This document shows, in pieces, positions 33,836 through 44,200 of a DNA stretch of 64,000 nt. Location: positions 1 to 64,000 of the forward strand of contig NZ_JNYJ01000041.1 in NCBI RefSeq assembly GCF_000716715.1, given 5' to 3'. Numbering within the stretch: the stretch's first letter is position 1; each line of letters opens with the position of its first letter. The notes beneath the pieces were generated by a model, which was not told the DNA's origin, ran no database searches, and saw only the letters and a program-made list of their open reading frames with translations. Source of the stretch: Dactylosporangium aurantiacum. Lineage in GTDB: Bacteria > Actinomycetota > Actinomycetes > Mycobacteriales > Micromonosporaceae. A program made the translations under genes and the position numbers.

Positions 33836-36800
33836 TCAGCCGGCGGCGGCGATGCCGTCCAGGACGGTGGTGTACACGCCCCTGCGGTCGGGGCGGGCGC
33901 GGCCGGCGGCCTTGGTGAGGGCGGGTACGGCGGCCGGGCCGAAGCGGGTGAGTCCCGCCTCGGCGGTGCGCCGTACGGTGGGATCGGGGTGCAGCAGGAG
34001 CCCGACCACGGCCCCGATCGCCGGGGTCCACGCGGCGCCGCTGACGGCCCGGACCGCGGCGCGGACGATGTCCGGTTGCGGGTCGGCGAGCAGGATCTCG
34101 CTGTGCCGCAGGTACGCGGGCCGGTCCAGCACCTGCCGCGACACCCGGTGGGCGTGCAGGCGCACCTTGGCGTCGGGGTGGCGCAGCAGGGACGCCAGCA
34201 GCTCGGCCAGCTCGGCGTCCGTGCCGCTCTCGCCCGGGCCGGGGCCGGTCCCGGTGCCGCTCGTCTCGGCGAGGGTGGTCAGGGCGGCCCGGATCTGCGC
34301 GGTGTCGCCGTTGCCGGCGCGGTCGAAGAGGTCCCGGCGGGTCGGCGGGGCGGCGGCGCGGGGCGGCGCGGGGCGGCGCAGCAGGGCGGCCGGCAGGAGC
34401 GGGTCGACGGGCTCCGGGGTGAGCAGCGGCGCGACGGGTTCGCCGAGGACGGCGGCGCGGATCGGGTCCGGCAACCGGCGCAGGACGCCGTCGGCCGCGC
34501 TCCGGGCGGCCGGGGTGCCGTGCTCGCGCAGCCGCCGCAGCGCTGGCAGGAGCGGCGCGAGCTCCGCCGGGGCGAGGTGGCCGGCGAGCCGTGCCGCCCG
34601 CACCAGGACCGCGTCGCCGGTGCCGTCCCCCGCGGTGAGGTCGCCGGGGGTGAGCGTGCGGGCCAGGGTGGCGCTCGCCGGTACGTCGGGGTCGCCGCGC
34701 AGGTGCGCGTCGAGCAGCCGCCGCCTGATGTCCGGTTCGGGCCAGTGCAGCAGGGTCGCGGCGGCGCGGCGGCGCTGGGTGGTGCCCGGGGCCGGGGAGT
34801 CGAGCATGGCGAGGAGGCGGTCACGCTGGGTGGCCGAGCGGGGCTGGTCCAGGTCCCCGTCGTGCGGCGACCTGACCGGCGGGCCCGGCCGGTGCGCCTC
34901 CTCCGAGATCGTCCACAGTGGAGCATCCACGGGCTGCAGGGCGGCCATCCTCGCCAGCAGCGCCGGCCGGTCGCCGGGAGCGGCCGCGGGCCACGCGTCG
35001 ATCAGCGCCGCGAGCCGCCTCCGCGACCCGTCGACCAGCCGCGCGCCGGAGCCGCCGACCGGCCGCTCGCCGGATCCGTCGGCCGGCCGCGCGCCGGATC
35101 CGTCGGCCGGCCGCTCGCCGGACCAGTCTGCCGGGCCGCGCCGCGACCCGTCGGCGGGCACGTCGTCGGGGACCCCGAACGCTTCCCGCAGCACCCGCAC
35201 CTCCCCCTGCCACGGGTCGGCGCCGAGCGCGGCGTCGGCCAGGGCCCGCTCGACGTCGGCGACGGTGAGCACCGCACCGCAGCGGCGCAGCACCGCCAGG
35301 ACGCCGCGGCGCCCCGCGGGGGCGGCCGGTGCCCGGCGCAGCCCGCACACCACGTCGAACGCGGCGGCCGGGGTGAGGTGCCCGGCCAGGTCCTCGAGGA
35401 CGGCGAGCAGCGCGTCGCGGTCCGCGCCCGCCAGCTCCCCGGCGCCGGCCACCAGGACGTGCCGCCAGGTGGTGCCCGAGGCCCGTTCCGCGGCGGTCCA
35501 CGGCGGCGGGCAGCAGCGCAGGACGAGGCGCAGCACGGCGGGGCGGATCGCGGGGGCCGTCGCGGCGAGGCGCAGCCAGTCCGGCAGCAGCCGCCGCAGC
35601 GCGGGCAGCAGCGGCGCGGGCAGGTCCGCGGGGTCGTGGCCGGTGGCGACGCGGCGGGCGGCGCGTTCGTGCCAGCCGTCGCGGGTCAGCGCGACCAGGT
35701 CGGGGTGTGGCTCGGCGGCCGGGCACACCGCCGGCGGGGTCACGCCGTGGGCGGCCATCAGGCCGGCGAGGTCGGCGGGGGTGCCGTGGGTGAGGCGTAC
35801 CGTCGCGGCGGCCACCAACCGCAGCAGCGCGGGGGCGGCCGGGGAGCCCTGCTCCGTCAGCGCCGCGACCGCGTGGGCCGGCAGCGCCCGGTCGAGGGAC
35901 TCCAGCAGCAGGTCCCGGGTGCGGCCCGGCTCGGCCTGCTCGGCGGCGGCGAGGACGGTCGCCTCGGTGGCCGCGCCGAGGACGGCCCGCAGCGCGGCGG
36001 TGAGCGCCGCCCGCAGGCCCGGGTTGTCGTGCCGGCCCAGCCAGTCGAGCAGCCGCGGCACGGTCGCCGGGGTGCCGGCGGTGCGCAGCGCGTCGGCGGC
36101 GGCCTTCTTCACGTTCATGTTCGGGTGGTCGAGGCAGGCGGCGACCGCGTGCGCCGCCCAGCGGGCGCCGACCTCGCCGAGCGCGATGAGCGCGTGCCGG
36201 GCCGTCTGCACGTCGGCGGCGCCGGTGAGCACGGCCAGCGTCGCGGACAGGGCCTCGGCGCCGCCGCCGTCGCCGGCCAGCAGCGCGATGACGTGTTTGC
36301 GCACGTGCGGGTCGCGGTGGCGGAGCAGGCGGTGCACGCGGGCGCGGGTGCCGGCGTACGGTGCCCGCCGCAGCACCTCGAGCAGCACCGCCAGCTCGGT
36401 CGGCGACGGCCCGGGCCGCTCGATCAGGTCCAGCGCGACACCGGCCACGAGGGCGTCGCCGGCGGCCTGCTCCGATGCGGCGTCCAGGATGCAGACCGGG
36501 CGGATGCGGCGTCGGCGGTACAGCCTGCGCCCCAGCTCGTGCACCGCGTCGACGGCCGGCTGCGGCACGACGGGCATCGTGGTGGTGGCGGGCCGGTCCG
36601 CGGCGGCGAGGTCGGCGAGGTCGGCCGGGAGCCGGTGCCGCTGCCCGGGTGGGTTGCCGCGGGTGTCCCAGGCGGCCGCCAGCTCGGCGACGACGCGGCC
36701 GAGGAGGTCGGTGACGGCGGGCAGGGTGCCGGTGTCCGCGTGCCGGGCGAGACCGACGAGGGCGTCGACCGGCCGGCCGGGGTCGGCCCGGGCGCGCAGC

Positions 36801-38536
36801 ACGGCGAGCTCCGCCTCGGCGGGGTGGCCGAGGTCGGCGGCGATCGTGTCGCTGAGCGCCGCCGGGTCGAGCCGCCGCAGCAGCGCGTGCCGGTCGCCCG
36901 GGTCACCGGTCAGCCGCCAGCACAGCTCCAGGGCCTGGCGCCGCCACGGTCGCAGGTGCTCCGGCACCTCCCCGTCGAGCGCTCCGAGCAGCTGCGCCAC
37001 GGTCCGCGCACCACCCACCGCCTCCAGCGCGTCCAGCGCGGCGGCGGGCGCCGTGGGCAGGGCGGCGAGGACGGCGTCCTCGGCGGGGGCGTACCGCAGC
37101 GCCCGGATCGCGGCGAGCACCGGCCCCGGGTCGGCGGCCCCCGGCAGCAGCGCGGTCACGTCGGCGCCGAGGTCGAGGTCCGGCGCCCCCTGCCGGGCGA
37201 GCGCGACGAGCAGCGCCAGCCGCCGCGGCCATCCCGGGTCGGCGGGCCCGGCGTCCAGGAGCGCGTCGCGGAGGCGGTGCCGGCTGGTGTACAGCAGCAT
37301 CGCCACGTCCTCGGCGCCGATCGTATGGTCGGCGAGCGCGATCCCGGCGACGGCCGCCGCGTCCCCGGCGCCGACGAACAGCCCCCTGTGGTGCATGCCG
37401 GCGAGGCACTCGACGGCGGGCGCCCCGAGCAGCAGCGGGTCGCCCCCGGCGAGACGGACCACGGCGGGGATGTCGCCCCGGTCGAGCAGCCCACCGAGCG
37501 CCCGGAGCGCGGCCTGCCGCACCCGGGGCGGCCTGCCCGGGTCGGCGGCGACGGCGAGCAACGGCTCACGCAACCCGTGCCGGGCCGCGGCGGCCGTGGC
37601 GGCAGCGGCCACGTCGGGCGCGGTGTCCGGCACGGTTTCGGGCCGGGTGTCAGACGCGGTGTCAGACGCGGTGTCAGGCACGGTGTCGGGCCCGGTGTCG
37701 GGCCCGGTGTCGGGCCCGGTGTCGGGCCCGGTGTCGGGCCCGGTGTCGGGCCCGGTGTCGGGCGCGGTGGCCGGGAGGCGCGTCGTGGCGGCGGTGGGGG
37801 CGGCGGCGGTCGGGTCAGCTTCGGCGGGGGCGGTGGTGGGGCCAGGAGCGAGCAGGGTGTGCAGGCGGGGCGGGGCGACCGGGTCGACGGCCGCCCACGG
37901 CTCGGCGAGCTCGGTGAGGGCGCCCGCGACGACGGAGGCGGCGGGGCTGTCCAGCAGGCGGGTCAGGACGCGGCGGGCGGGTGCCGGGGCGAGGACCGCG
38001 GCGTGCAGCGCCTCCCGGCACAGGCGCAGGGCGGCGGCGTGCAGGACCGGGTCGTCGCCGGCGGCGAGGTCCTCGACGAGCCGGCGCGGGTCGGGCGCGT
38101 CGGTGGCCCGCAGCCCCGCCACGGCCTGGTACAGCGGCTCGCCGGGCGGCTCGGCGGCGGCTCGGCCCGGCAGGTGCAGCAGCTCGGCCCGCAGCCAGGC
38201 GACCCGCACGACGGCCGGCGGCGGGCGGTCCCGCCACCGTGGCCAGGCGGCGGGCAGGAGCCGGCCGTGGCGCTGGAACAGCTCGGCGGTGGCCAGGGCC
38301 ACCTCGGGGGTGTCGTCGAGGTGCTCCGGCAGGAGTCGCGCGACGTCGTCGGGGTCGTCGCGCAGCCGGTCGCCGAGCCAGCGGACCGCGAGCAGCCGCA
38401 GCCGCGGGTCGGCGTGGCGGGCGAGCCGGGACAGCAGGGTGGGCGGGCAGGCGGTGCCGTCGACGGCGGTGGCGAGCCAGTCGGCGTCTCCCCGCTCCAC
38501 GGCGGCGGCGATGGACGACTCCGACGGCTGGGTCAC
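33836..38536 (-). CDS. Giant HEAT/ARM-repeat-like protein, 1566 aa
   Basis: It starts at GTG 38536 with AGGA 7 nt upstream. Nearly the whole length is paired Ala/Leu/Arg-rich helices of about 35-40 residues with D-P-x-(V/L)-R or H-P-D turns, such as HADPRLRLLAVRWLGDRL, RHRDPHVRKHVIALLAGDGG, HPNMNVKKAAADALRTAGTP and HPDPTVRRTAEAGLTRFGP: the HEAT pattern. Two low-complexity insertions interrupt it, a (PDTG)n tract near residues 258-305 and a (ADGSGxRP)n tract near 1140-1170. No enzyme motif, signal or membrane span is seen. HEAT proteins are scaffolds. Co-transcription with two membrane proteins suggests a membrane-associated complex, but its task is unknown. Confidence 0.75.
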   Translation of the reverse strand: MTQPSESSIAAAVERGDADWLATAVDGTACPPTLLSRLARHADPRLRLLAVRWLGDRLRDDPDDVARLLPEHLDDTPEVALATAELFQRHGRLLPAAWPRWRDRPPPAVVRVAWLRAELLHLPGRAAAEPPGEPLYQAVAGLRATDAPDPRRLVEDLAAGDDPVLHAAALRLCREALHAAVLAPAPARRVLTRLLDSPAASVVAGALTELAEPWAAVDPVAPPRLHTLLAPGPTTAPAEADPTAAAPTAATTRLPATAPDTGPDTGPDTGPDTGPDTGPDTGPDTVPDTASDTASDTRPETVPDTAPDVAAAATAAAARHGLREPLLAVAADPGRPPRVRQAALRALGGLLDRGDIPAVVRLAGGDPLLLGAPAVECLAGMHHRGLFVGAGDAAAVAGIALADHTIGAEDVAMLLYTSRHRLRDALLDAGPADPGWPRRLALLVALARQGAPDLDLGADVTALLPGAADPGPVLAAIRALRYAPAEDAVLAALPTAPAAALDALEAVGGARTVAQLLGALDGEVPEHLRPWRRQALELCWRLTGDPGDRHALLRRLDPAALSDTIAADLGHPAEAELAVLRARADPGRPVDALVGLARHADTGTLPAVTDLLGRVVAELAAAWDTRGNPPGQRHRLPADLADLAAADRPATTTMPVVPQPAVDAVHELGRRLYRRRRIRPVCILDAASEQAAGDALVAGVALDLIERPGPSPTELAVLLEVLRRAPYAGTRARVHRLLRHRDPHVRKHVIALLAGDGGGAEALSATLAVLTGAADVQTARHALIALGEVGARWAAHAVAACLDHPNMNVKKAAADALRTAGTPATVPRLLDWLGRHDNPGLRAALTAALRAVLGAATEATVLAAAEQAEPGRTRDLLLESLDRALPAHAVAALTEQGSPAAPALLRLVAAATVRLTHGTPADLAGLMAAHGVTPPAVCPAAEPHPDLVALTRDGWHERAARRVATGHDPADLPAPLLPALRRLLPDWLRLAATAPAIRPAVLRLVLRCCPPPWTAAERASGTTWRHVLVAGAGELAGADRDALLAVLEDLAGHLTPAAAFDVVCGLRRAPAAPAGRRGVLAVLRRCGAVLTVADVERALADAALGADPWQGEVRVLREAFGVPDDVPADGSRRGPADWSGERPADGSGARPADGSGERPVGGSGARLVDGSRRRLAALIDAWPAAAPGDRPALLARMAALQPVDAPLWTISEEAHRPGPPVRSPHDGDLDQPRSATQRDRLLAMLDSPAPGTTQRRRAAATLLHWPEPDIRRRLLDAHLRGDPDVPASATLARTLTPGDLTAGDGTGDAVLVRAARLAGHLAPAELAPLLPALRRLREHGTPAARSAADGVLRRLPDPIRAAVLGEPVAPLLTPEPVDPLLPAALLRRPAPPRAAAPPTRRDLFDRAGNGDTAQIRAALTTLAETSGTGTGPGPGESGTDAELAELLASLLRHPDAKVRLHAHRVSRQVLDRPAYLRHSEILLADPQPDIVRAAVRAVSGAAWTPAIGAVVGLLLHPDPTVRRTAEAGLTRFGPAAVPALTKAAGRARPDRRGVYTTVLDGIAAAG
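35040..35130 (-). repeat. 30-bp coding repeat in the HEAT-like gene
   Basis: Three imperfect copies of a unit containing GGATCCGTCGGCCGGCCGC encode an Ala-Asp-Gly-Ser-Gly-containing 10-residue repeat. The period is a multiple of three. Confidence 0.65.
37618..37770 (-). repeat. 12-bp coding minisatellite in the HEAT-like gene
   Basis: CGGTGTCGGGCC is repeated perfectly at 37681, 37693, 37705, 37717, 37729, 37741 and 37753, with degenerate units upstream to about 37618. It encodes a Pro-Asp-Thr-Gly tract, and length changes in it would stay in frame. Confidence 0.9.
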
Positions 38537-38654
38537 GGACCGATCCTAGGCAGCGCCGCAACCGCTGCCCCGGCTCGCGCCGCCCGGACGGCGACGCGAA
38601 GCAGCGGGCCGCCCGCGGAAGACGACCGCCAGGCCGAGCGGGGAAGAACGGCGG

Positions 38655-39551
38655 TCAGGCGGCGCGGCGGGCGACCCCGGTGAGCGCGCCGAGCTCGCCG
38701 ACGAACTCCGGCCACAGCGGCCGGGGCAGGTCGTGGCCCATGCCCGGGTACACGACCAGGCGGGCGCCGGGCACGGCGGCGGCGGTGGCGCGGCCGCCCG
38801 AGACGCGCACGAGCGGGTCGGCGTCGCCGTGCAGCACGAGGGTCGGCACGCGGACCCCGGCGAGGCCCGGCCGGCGGTCGCCGGAGGCGCGGATCGCGGC
38901 GAGCTGGCGGCGGGCGCCGGCGGGGTCGTGGCCGCGGTCGTACGCGCGGCGGCCCACGTCCCGCAGCCACTGCTCCTCCACGGGGTAGCGGGGCGAGCCG
39001 ATGGCGCGGAACACCCGGACCATGCGCTCGCCCGCGGCGTCCCGGGACGCGGCGGGCGGGATGCCGAGCGCCGCGAGCGCGCCGGGGCGGGGGCGGCCGA
39101 TGCGCGGTGACGGGGTGGACATGATGGACGTGAGGGTGCGGACCCGGCCGGGGTGCCGGATGGCGAGGGTCTGGCTGATCATGCCGCCGAGGGAGGCGCC
39201 GGCCACGTGGGCGGTGGGCCAGCCGACCGCGTCGAGGACGGCGGCGGCGTCGTCGGCCATGTCGGTGAGGCGGTACGGCGCGACGGCCGCCGGTCGGGTC
39301 AGCAGCGGCAGCAGCCCGGGGTTGCCGGTGAAGTGGGTGGACTGCCCGGCGTCGCGGTTGTCGAAGCGCACGACGCTGAAGCCGCGGTCGACGAGCATCG
39401 CGCAGAACTCGTCGGGCCACGACAGCAGCTGCATGCCGAGGCCCATGACGAGCAGCAGCGGCTCGCCGCCGGCGGGGCCGAGCCGCTCGTAGGCGATGGT
39501 GACGTCATGGTGCCGCGCCAGTCCGGTGACCATCGGGCCAGCATCCGTCAT
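38655..39551 (-). CDS. Alpha/beta hydrolase
   Basis: 298 residues from ATG 39551. The fold is shown by the oxyanion region LLLVMGLGMQLLSWPDEF, the VVRFDNRDAGQST strand-turn and the nucleophile elbow VAGASLGGMISQTLA. The acid is in VPTLVLHGDADPLVRVSG and the histidine in YPGMGHDLPRPL. All triad residues are present. The sequence is of the kind annotated as hydrolase, esterase or proline-iminopeptidase-like; substrate unknown. It stands alone, 118 nt downstream of the HEAT-like gene start. Confidence 0.87.
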   Translation of the reverse strand: MTDAGPMVTGLARHHDVTIAYERLGPAGGEPLLLVMGLGMQLLSWPDEFCAMLVDRGFSVVRFDNRDAGQSTHFTGNPGLLPLLTRPAAVAPYRLTDMADDAAAVLDAVGWPTAHVAGASLGGMISQTLAIRHPGRVRTLTSIMSTPSPRIGRPRPGALAALGIPPAASRDAAGERMVRVFRAIGSPRYPVEEQWLRDVGRRAYDRGHDPAGARRQLAAIRASGDRRPGLAGVRVPTLVLHGDADPLVRVSGGRATAAAVPGARLVVYPGMGHDLPRPLWPEFVGELGALTGVARRAA

Positions 39552-39661
39552 GAGACGCGATCTCTGGAAGGGCCGCCGCGGCGGGTCACGCGATCCGGTC
39601 GACCGGGTGGGGGTGCGGCCGCCCGGGCATCACGGCGACGCCCGGGCCGCCGCTCATTACC

Positions 39662-40096
39662 TCAGCGGCCCGCCGTCAGCACGGCCGGCCCGCGGCCGGA
39701 ACGCTGGCCGGAGTCGCCGGGCACCGGGGCGGCCGGGTCGCTGCCCAGCTCGACGATGCGGTTGGCCCGGTCGACGTGCACGACCCGGGGGCGGTGCCGG
39801 GCGAGCTCGGTGGCGTCGACCAGCTCGAACGACATGATGATGACCAGGTCGCCGGGCGAGACGAGGCGGGCCGCGGCGCCGTTGACGCCGATGATCCCGC
39901 TGTCGCGGGGGCCCTCGATGACGTACGTGGTGAGGCGTGCACCGGTGTCGATGTCGACGACCTGCACCTGCTCCCCCTCGACGAGACCGGCGGCCTCCAG
40001 CAGCGTGCCGTCGATCGTGATCGATCCGACGTAGTGCAGGTCGGCCTGGGTCACCGTCGCGCGGTGGATCTTGCCGCCGAGCAGGGTGCGCAGCAT
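39662..40096 (-). CDS. panD: Aspartate 1-decarboxylase PanD
   Basis: 144 residues from ATG 40096, with AGAGGA 6 nt upstream. The self-processing Gly24-Ser25 site is in [10 protein letters not shown], where cleavage creates the pyruvoyl cofactor. Other invariant parts are KIHRATVT near the start, [15 protein letters not shown] and [14 protein letters not shown]. It converts L-aspartate to beta-alanine. PanD usually serves pantothenate synthesis, but panB and panC are absent here. The start is 33 nt from a DtxR/IdeR-like iron box, and an NRPS module with a beta-alanine code lies in the same locus. A dedicated supply of beta-alanine for the siderophore is the best reading (inference). Confidence 0.93.
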   Translation of the reverse strand: MLRTLLGGKIHRATVTQADLHYVGSITIDGTLLEAAGLVEGEQVQVVDIDTGARLTTYVIEGPRDSGIIGVNGAAARLVSPGDLVIIMSFELVDATELARHRPRVVHVDRANRIVELGSDPAAPVPGDSGQRSGRGPAVLTAGR

Positions 40097-40128
40097 GCGT
40101 CGTCCTCTCCGAAAGGGGGAAGCGCCAA

Positions 40129-40153
40129 TTAAGTTAGGCAATGCTAACCTACA
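40129..40153. promoter_or_regulatory. DtxR/IdeR-type iron box between panD and the siderophore-binding gene
   Basis: The core GTTAG-GCAATG-CTAAC (40133-40148) is an exact inverted repeat, set in TTA-rich flanks unusual for this genome. It strongly resembles the TTAGGTTAG-x-CTAACCTAA box of iron-dependent DtxR/IdeR/DmdR repressors. It lies 33 nt upstream of panD and 68 nt upstream of the lipoprotein gene, so one site may repress both when iron is sufficient. Confidence 0.75.
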
Positions 40154-40220
40154 TTTCTGCCGCACGGCGCTGAAGGGCCCGGCCGGCTGTGACGACCCGA
40201 ATCCCTCCAAGGAGCCCTTG

Positions 40221-41240
40221 ATGATCCGCGCCCCCCGATCCGGGAACTGGCTGCGCCGAACGGCGCTCGCCGCCGCGGCGGTGCTCGCCGCGACCGCCCT
40301 CACCGCCTGCGGCGGCGACGACCAGGAGACCGCCGCCCCGGCGAGCGGATCCGCCGCGCCCGCCGCGTTCCCGGTGAGCATCGAGCACAAGTTCGGCACC
40401 ACGAAGATCGAGGCCGAGCCGAAGCGGGTCCTCACCGTCGGCTGGAACGACCAGGACTTCGTCCTCGCCCTCGGCGTCACGCCGGTCAGCACCCGCGAGT
40501 GGTTCACCGAGTACCCGAACTACCCGTGGGTCAGGTCGGCGCTCGGCGGCAAGCCGCTGCCGACCTTCTCCGCCGAGATCAACTTCGAGGCGATCCTCAA
40601 GGAGAAGCCGGACCTGATCCTGGCCATCTACGAGACGATCAACCAGGAGACGTACGACCGGCTCAGCCAGATCGCCCCGACGGTCGTGCAGTCCAAGGAC
40701 TACGCCGACGAGCAGACCCCGTGGGACGTGCAGACCCTCACCACCGGCAAGGCGCTGGGAAAGCACGCCGAGGCGAAGGCGCTCGTCGACAAGGTGAACG
40801 CGAAGCTCGCCGAGGTCCGCAAGGCGCACCCCGAGTTCGCCGGCAAGGTGCTCGTGGAGGACTTCGGCCCGGAGAACGGCCAGCACTGGCTGATCGCCGC
40901 CAAGGACCCGCGCCGCGCGCTGTTCGACGCCCTCGGCTTCGCCGCCCAGGCGGAGCAGGACGAGATCAGCGAGGAGCGGCTGGACCTGCTCGACAAGGAC
41001 GTGCTGTTCGTCAACGGCGCCACGAAGGCCACGATGACCGCCTCGCCGGTGTTCGCCAAGCTCAAGGTCGTCACGTCCGACCGCACCCTGTACACCACGT
41101 TCGAGACCCCGCTGTCGGGCGCGCTGTCCTACAGCGGCCCCAACGCGCTGCTGTTCGCGCTGGACCTGCTGGTGCCCGCGCTCGCCGCCGCCGTCGACAA
41201 CGACCCGGCCACCAAGGTCCCGGACCTCGCGGCCGGGTAA
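40221..41240 (+). CDS. Iron-siderophore ABC transporter substrate-binding lipoprotein
   Basis: 339 residues from ATG 40221, with AAGGAG 6 nt upstream. The signal peptide ends in the lipobox LTAC (Cys30). The mature part follows the FepB/FhuD (periplasmic_binding_2) pattern: [50 protein letters not shown], and a long connecting helix ([20 protein letters not shown]) joining the two lobes. It would capture the ferric siderophore outside the membrane for an ABC importer not in the window. Control by the upstream iron box and convergence on the NRPS gene tie it to the same siderophore. Confidence 0.9.
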   Translation: MIRAPRSGNWLRRTALAAAAVLAATALTACGGDDQETAAPASGSAAPAAFPVSIEHKFGTTKIEAEPKRVLTVGWNDQDFVLALGVTPVSTREWFTEYPNYPWVRSALGGKPLPTFSAEINFEAILKEKPDLILAIYETINQETYDRLSQIAPTVVQSKDYADEQTPWDVQTLTTGKALGKHAEAKALVDKVNAKLAEVRKAHPEFAGKVLVEDFGPENGQHWLIAAKDPRRALFDALGFAAQAEQDEISEERLDLLDKDVLFVNGATKATMTASPVFAKLKVVTSDRTLYTTFETPLSGALSYSGPNALLFALDLLVPALAAAVDNDPATKVPDLAAG

Positions 41241-41256
41241 CCGCACGAGCACACCG

Positions 41257-41288
41257 AGGGGGCGGCGCCGGGACCGGCGCCGCCCCCT
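41257..41288. terminator. Bidirectional terminator between the binding protein and NRPS genes
   Basis: GGGGGCGGCGCCGG (41258-41271) pairs with CCGGCGCCGCCCCC (41274-41287) around a very short loop, with an outer A-T pair. It sits 17 nt after the lipoprotein stop and 10 nt after the NRPS stop on the other strand. Confidence 0.85.
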
Positions 41289-41297
41289 TCCGTCCGC

Positions 41298-44200
41298 TCA
41301 GAGCGCCCCGGCCACCAGCGGCCCGAGCCGCTCCAGCACCCCGGGGTCGAGCAGCTCCGAGTGCCCGCAGGCGATCCCGACCGTCCTCAGTCGACCGTCC
41401 ACATGGGATCGCCAGCCGTCCGACGCCGTACCGGCGAAACCGCGCTCCGGCACGGTCGCGTCGACGAACAGCACGTCGGCGGCGAGGACCCCGGGCCGCG
41501 TCCCGGCCGTCATCCGGTCGCTGTCGAGGTAGTTCTCCACCACCCGGGCGATCTGCGCGTCGGTGAGCGCGGCCACGCCACCACCGGCCGCCCGCACGAA
41601 CGCCACCGCGTCCGCCACGGTCGGTGCCGCGTCCACCGGTACGTCGTAGCCCAGCTCCCGCAGCAGCGCCGCGACCGCCTCCGGCCCGTCCCAGTCGCCG
41701 GAGGTCCCGGTGGTCGCGGGGATCCGGGTGTCGAGCATGCCGACGAACGGCACGTCCCGCCCGGCCGCGAGCAGCCGGCCGGCGAGCGCGTGCGCGACCG
41801 CGCCGCCGAACGACCAGCCGAGCAGCCGCACCGGCCCGTCCGGGGCGATCTCGGTGACCCGGGCGGCCAGCTCGGCGGCGAGGTCGTCGAGGGTGGCCGG
41901 CAGGTCGGTGGCCCGGCTCAGCCTCGGCGACTGCAGCCCGATGACCGGCACGTCGGCCGGCAGGTGCCGCTTGAGCCCGGCGAACTGCCACACCAGGCCG
42001 CTGGCCGGCGGCAGGCAGAACAGCGGCGGCGCGCCCCCACCGGCGTGCAGCGTGACGACCGGGGCCAGGGCGTCGCCGGGCGGCAGGGCACCGTCGAGCC
42101 GGCGGGCCAGGCCCCGCACGGTCGGCGCGGTGAACAGGTCCGCGACCGGCACGTCGACGCCGAGCTCCCGCCGGACCGCGGCGGCGAGCCGGACCAGCAG
42201 CAGCGAGTGCGCGCCGAGGGCGAAGAAGTCGTCGCCGACCCCGACCGCCGCGACCCCGAGCACCTCGGCGGTCAGCTCGCACAGCCGGGCCTCGGTGCGG
42301 CTGCGCGGCCGGTCCCCCGCCGTCGCGGCGGTGAACTCAGGATCGGGCAGCGCGGCCCGGTCGACCTTGCCGTTCGGCGTCTGCGGCACCGCGTCGAGGA
42401 CCACGAACGCCGCCGGCACCATGTACCCGGGCAGCCGGTCGGCGAGGTACCGGCCGAGGTCACCCACGTCGCCACCGTCCACTGTGGTCACGTAGCCGAT
42501 GAGCCGGCCGTCGCGGGCGGCGACGACCGCGCGGGCCACCGCCGGGTGCGCGGCGAGGACCGCCTCGACCTCGCCCAGCTCGATGCGGTGGCCGCGGACC
42601 TTCACCTGGAAGTCGGTGCGGCCCAGGAACTCCAGGTCCCCGCCGGGCAGCCGGCGCACGAGGTCGCCGGTGCGGTACAGGCGGCCGCCACCGTCGGTGG
42701 CCACGAACCGGCCCGCGGTGAGCCCGGGCCGGCCGAGGTAGCCGCGGGTCACCTGGGCGCCGCCGAGGTACAGCTCGCCGGCCACCCCCGGGGGCACCGG
42801 CCGCAGCGCCGCGTCCAGCACGACGGCGGTGGTGCCGGGCAGCGGCCGGCCGATGGTGGGCCGGTCCGCGCCGACGGCGGCGGCGGTCGCCCAGACGGTG
42901 ACCTCGGTGGGCCCGTACAGGTTGGTCACCGACCGGGTCCGCCGGTGCAGCCGCGCGGCGAGGGACGGCGGCAGCGCCTCACCGCCGACCAGGGCCCGCA
43001 CGCCGGTGAGGTCCACGTCGGACGCCTCCAGCAGCGCCGCCCACAGTGACGGCGTGGCCTGCACGACGGTCGCGCCGCCCGCGAGGGGCGCCAGCAGCGC
43101 CGGGTCGCGGACCTCGGCGCCGGAGGCGAGCACGACGCAGCCGCCGGTGCGCAGCGGCTGCAGCAGCTCCAGGACCGAGATGTCGAACGACAGGGTGGTC
43201 ACGGCGAGGAGCCGGTCCGCGGCGGTCATCGGCACGGCCTCCCCGACCGCGGCGAGGAACGCCTCGAGGTCCCGGTGGGTGACCACGACGCCCTTCGGCC
43301 GCCCCGTGGACCCGGAGGTGTAGATGACGTACGCGGCGCTGTCCGGCGCCACCGGCACCTGCGGTGGCGCGTCGCCGGAAGGCAGGTCGGTGTCCGGGTC
43401 GAGCACCACGACCGGCCGGGCGTCGTCCACCATGAACGCCAGCCGCTCGGCCGGGAACGCGGGGTCCAGCGGCAGGTAGGCCGCGCCGGTCTTGTGCACC
43501 GCGAGGACCGCCACGACGAGGTCGGCGGTGCGCGGCAGCGCGATCCCGACGAGCCGCTCCGGCCCGGCGCCCTGGGCGGCCAGCGCCGCGGCGAGCCGGT
43601 CGGAGGCGGCGTCGAGCTCGGCGTAGCTCCAGGTGCGCCCGGCGCTGACGAGCGCGTCGGCGTGCGGGGCCCGGGCCGCGTGACCACGGAACGCGGCGAC
43701 CCACGACCCGGTGGCCGGCAGCGGACCGCCGGCCTGCCAGGCGGCGAGGTCGGCCTCGTCGGCGGGGGCGAGCAGCGCCGCCTCGCGGACCGGGCGGCCG
43801 GGGTGCCCGGCCAGGTCGGTGAGGAGCCGCACGAGCCGCCCGGTGAGCCGTTCGGCGGTGCCGGCGGTGAAGCGGGCGGTGTCGTACTCGACGGTGACGT
43901 CGACGGTGTCTCCGGCGGTGTCTCCGGCGGTGTCTCCGGCGGTGACGAACGTGACGTTGAGGTCGACCTTCGCGTCGGCGGCGTGGCCGGGCTCCGGCCC
44001 GACTGGCAGGCCCAGGACGGTGCCGTCGCCGCCGGAGCGCTGATGGTAGCCGATCATCACCTGGAACAGCGGGTTGCGCCCGGCCGCGCGTGGCGGGTTG
44101 ACCGCCTCGACGACCTGCTGGAACGGCAGCTCGGCGTGGTCGAACGCGGCGAGGTCGGCGGCGCGGACCCGCCGCAGCAGGTCGGTGTAGGTCGGCGTGC

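Noticed and set aside
32910..38549. Plus-strand open frame of 1,879 codons opposite the HEAT-like gene
   Set aside because: It is Ser/Arg-rich low complexity without motifs; the minus strand has regular helical repeats and a ribosome site.
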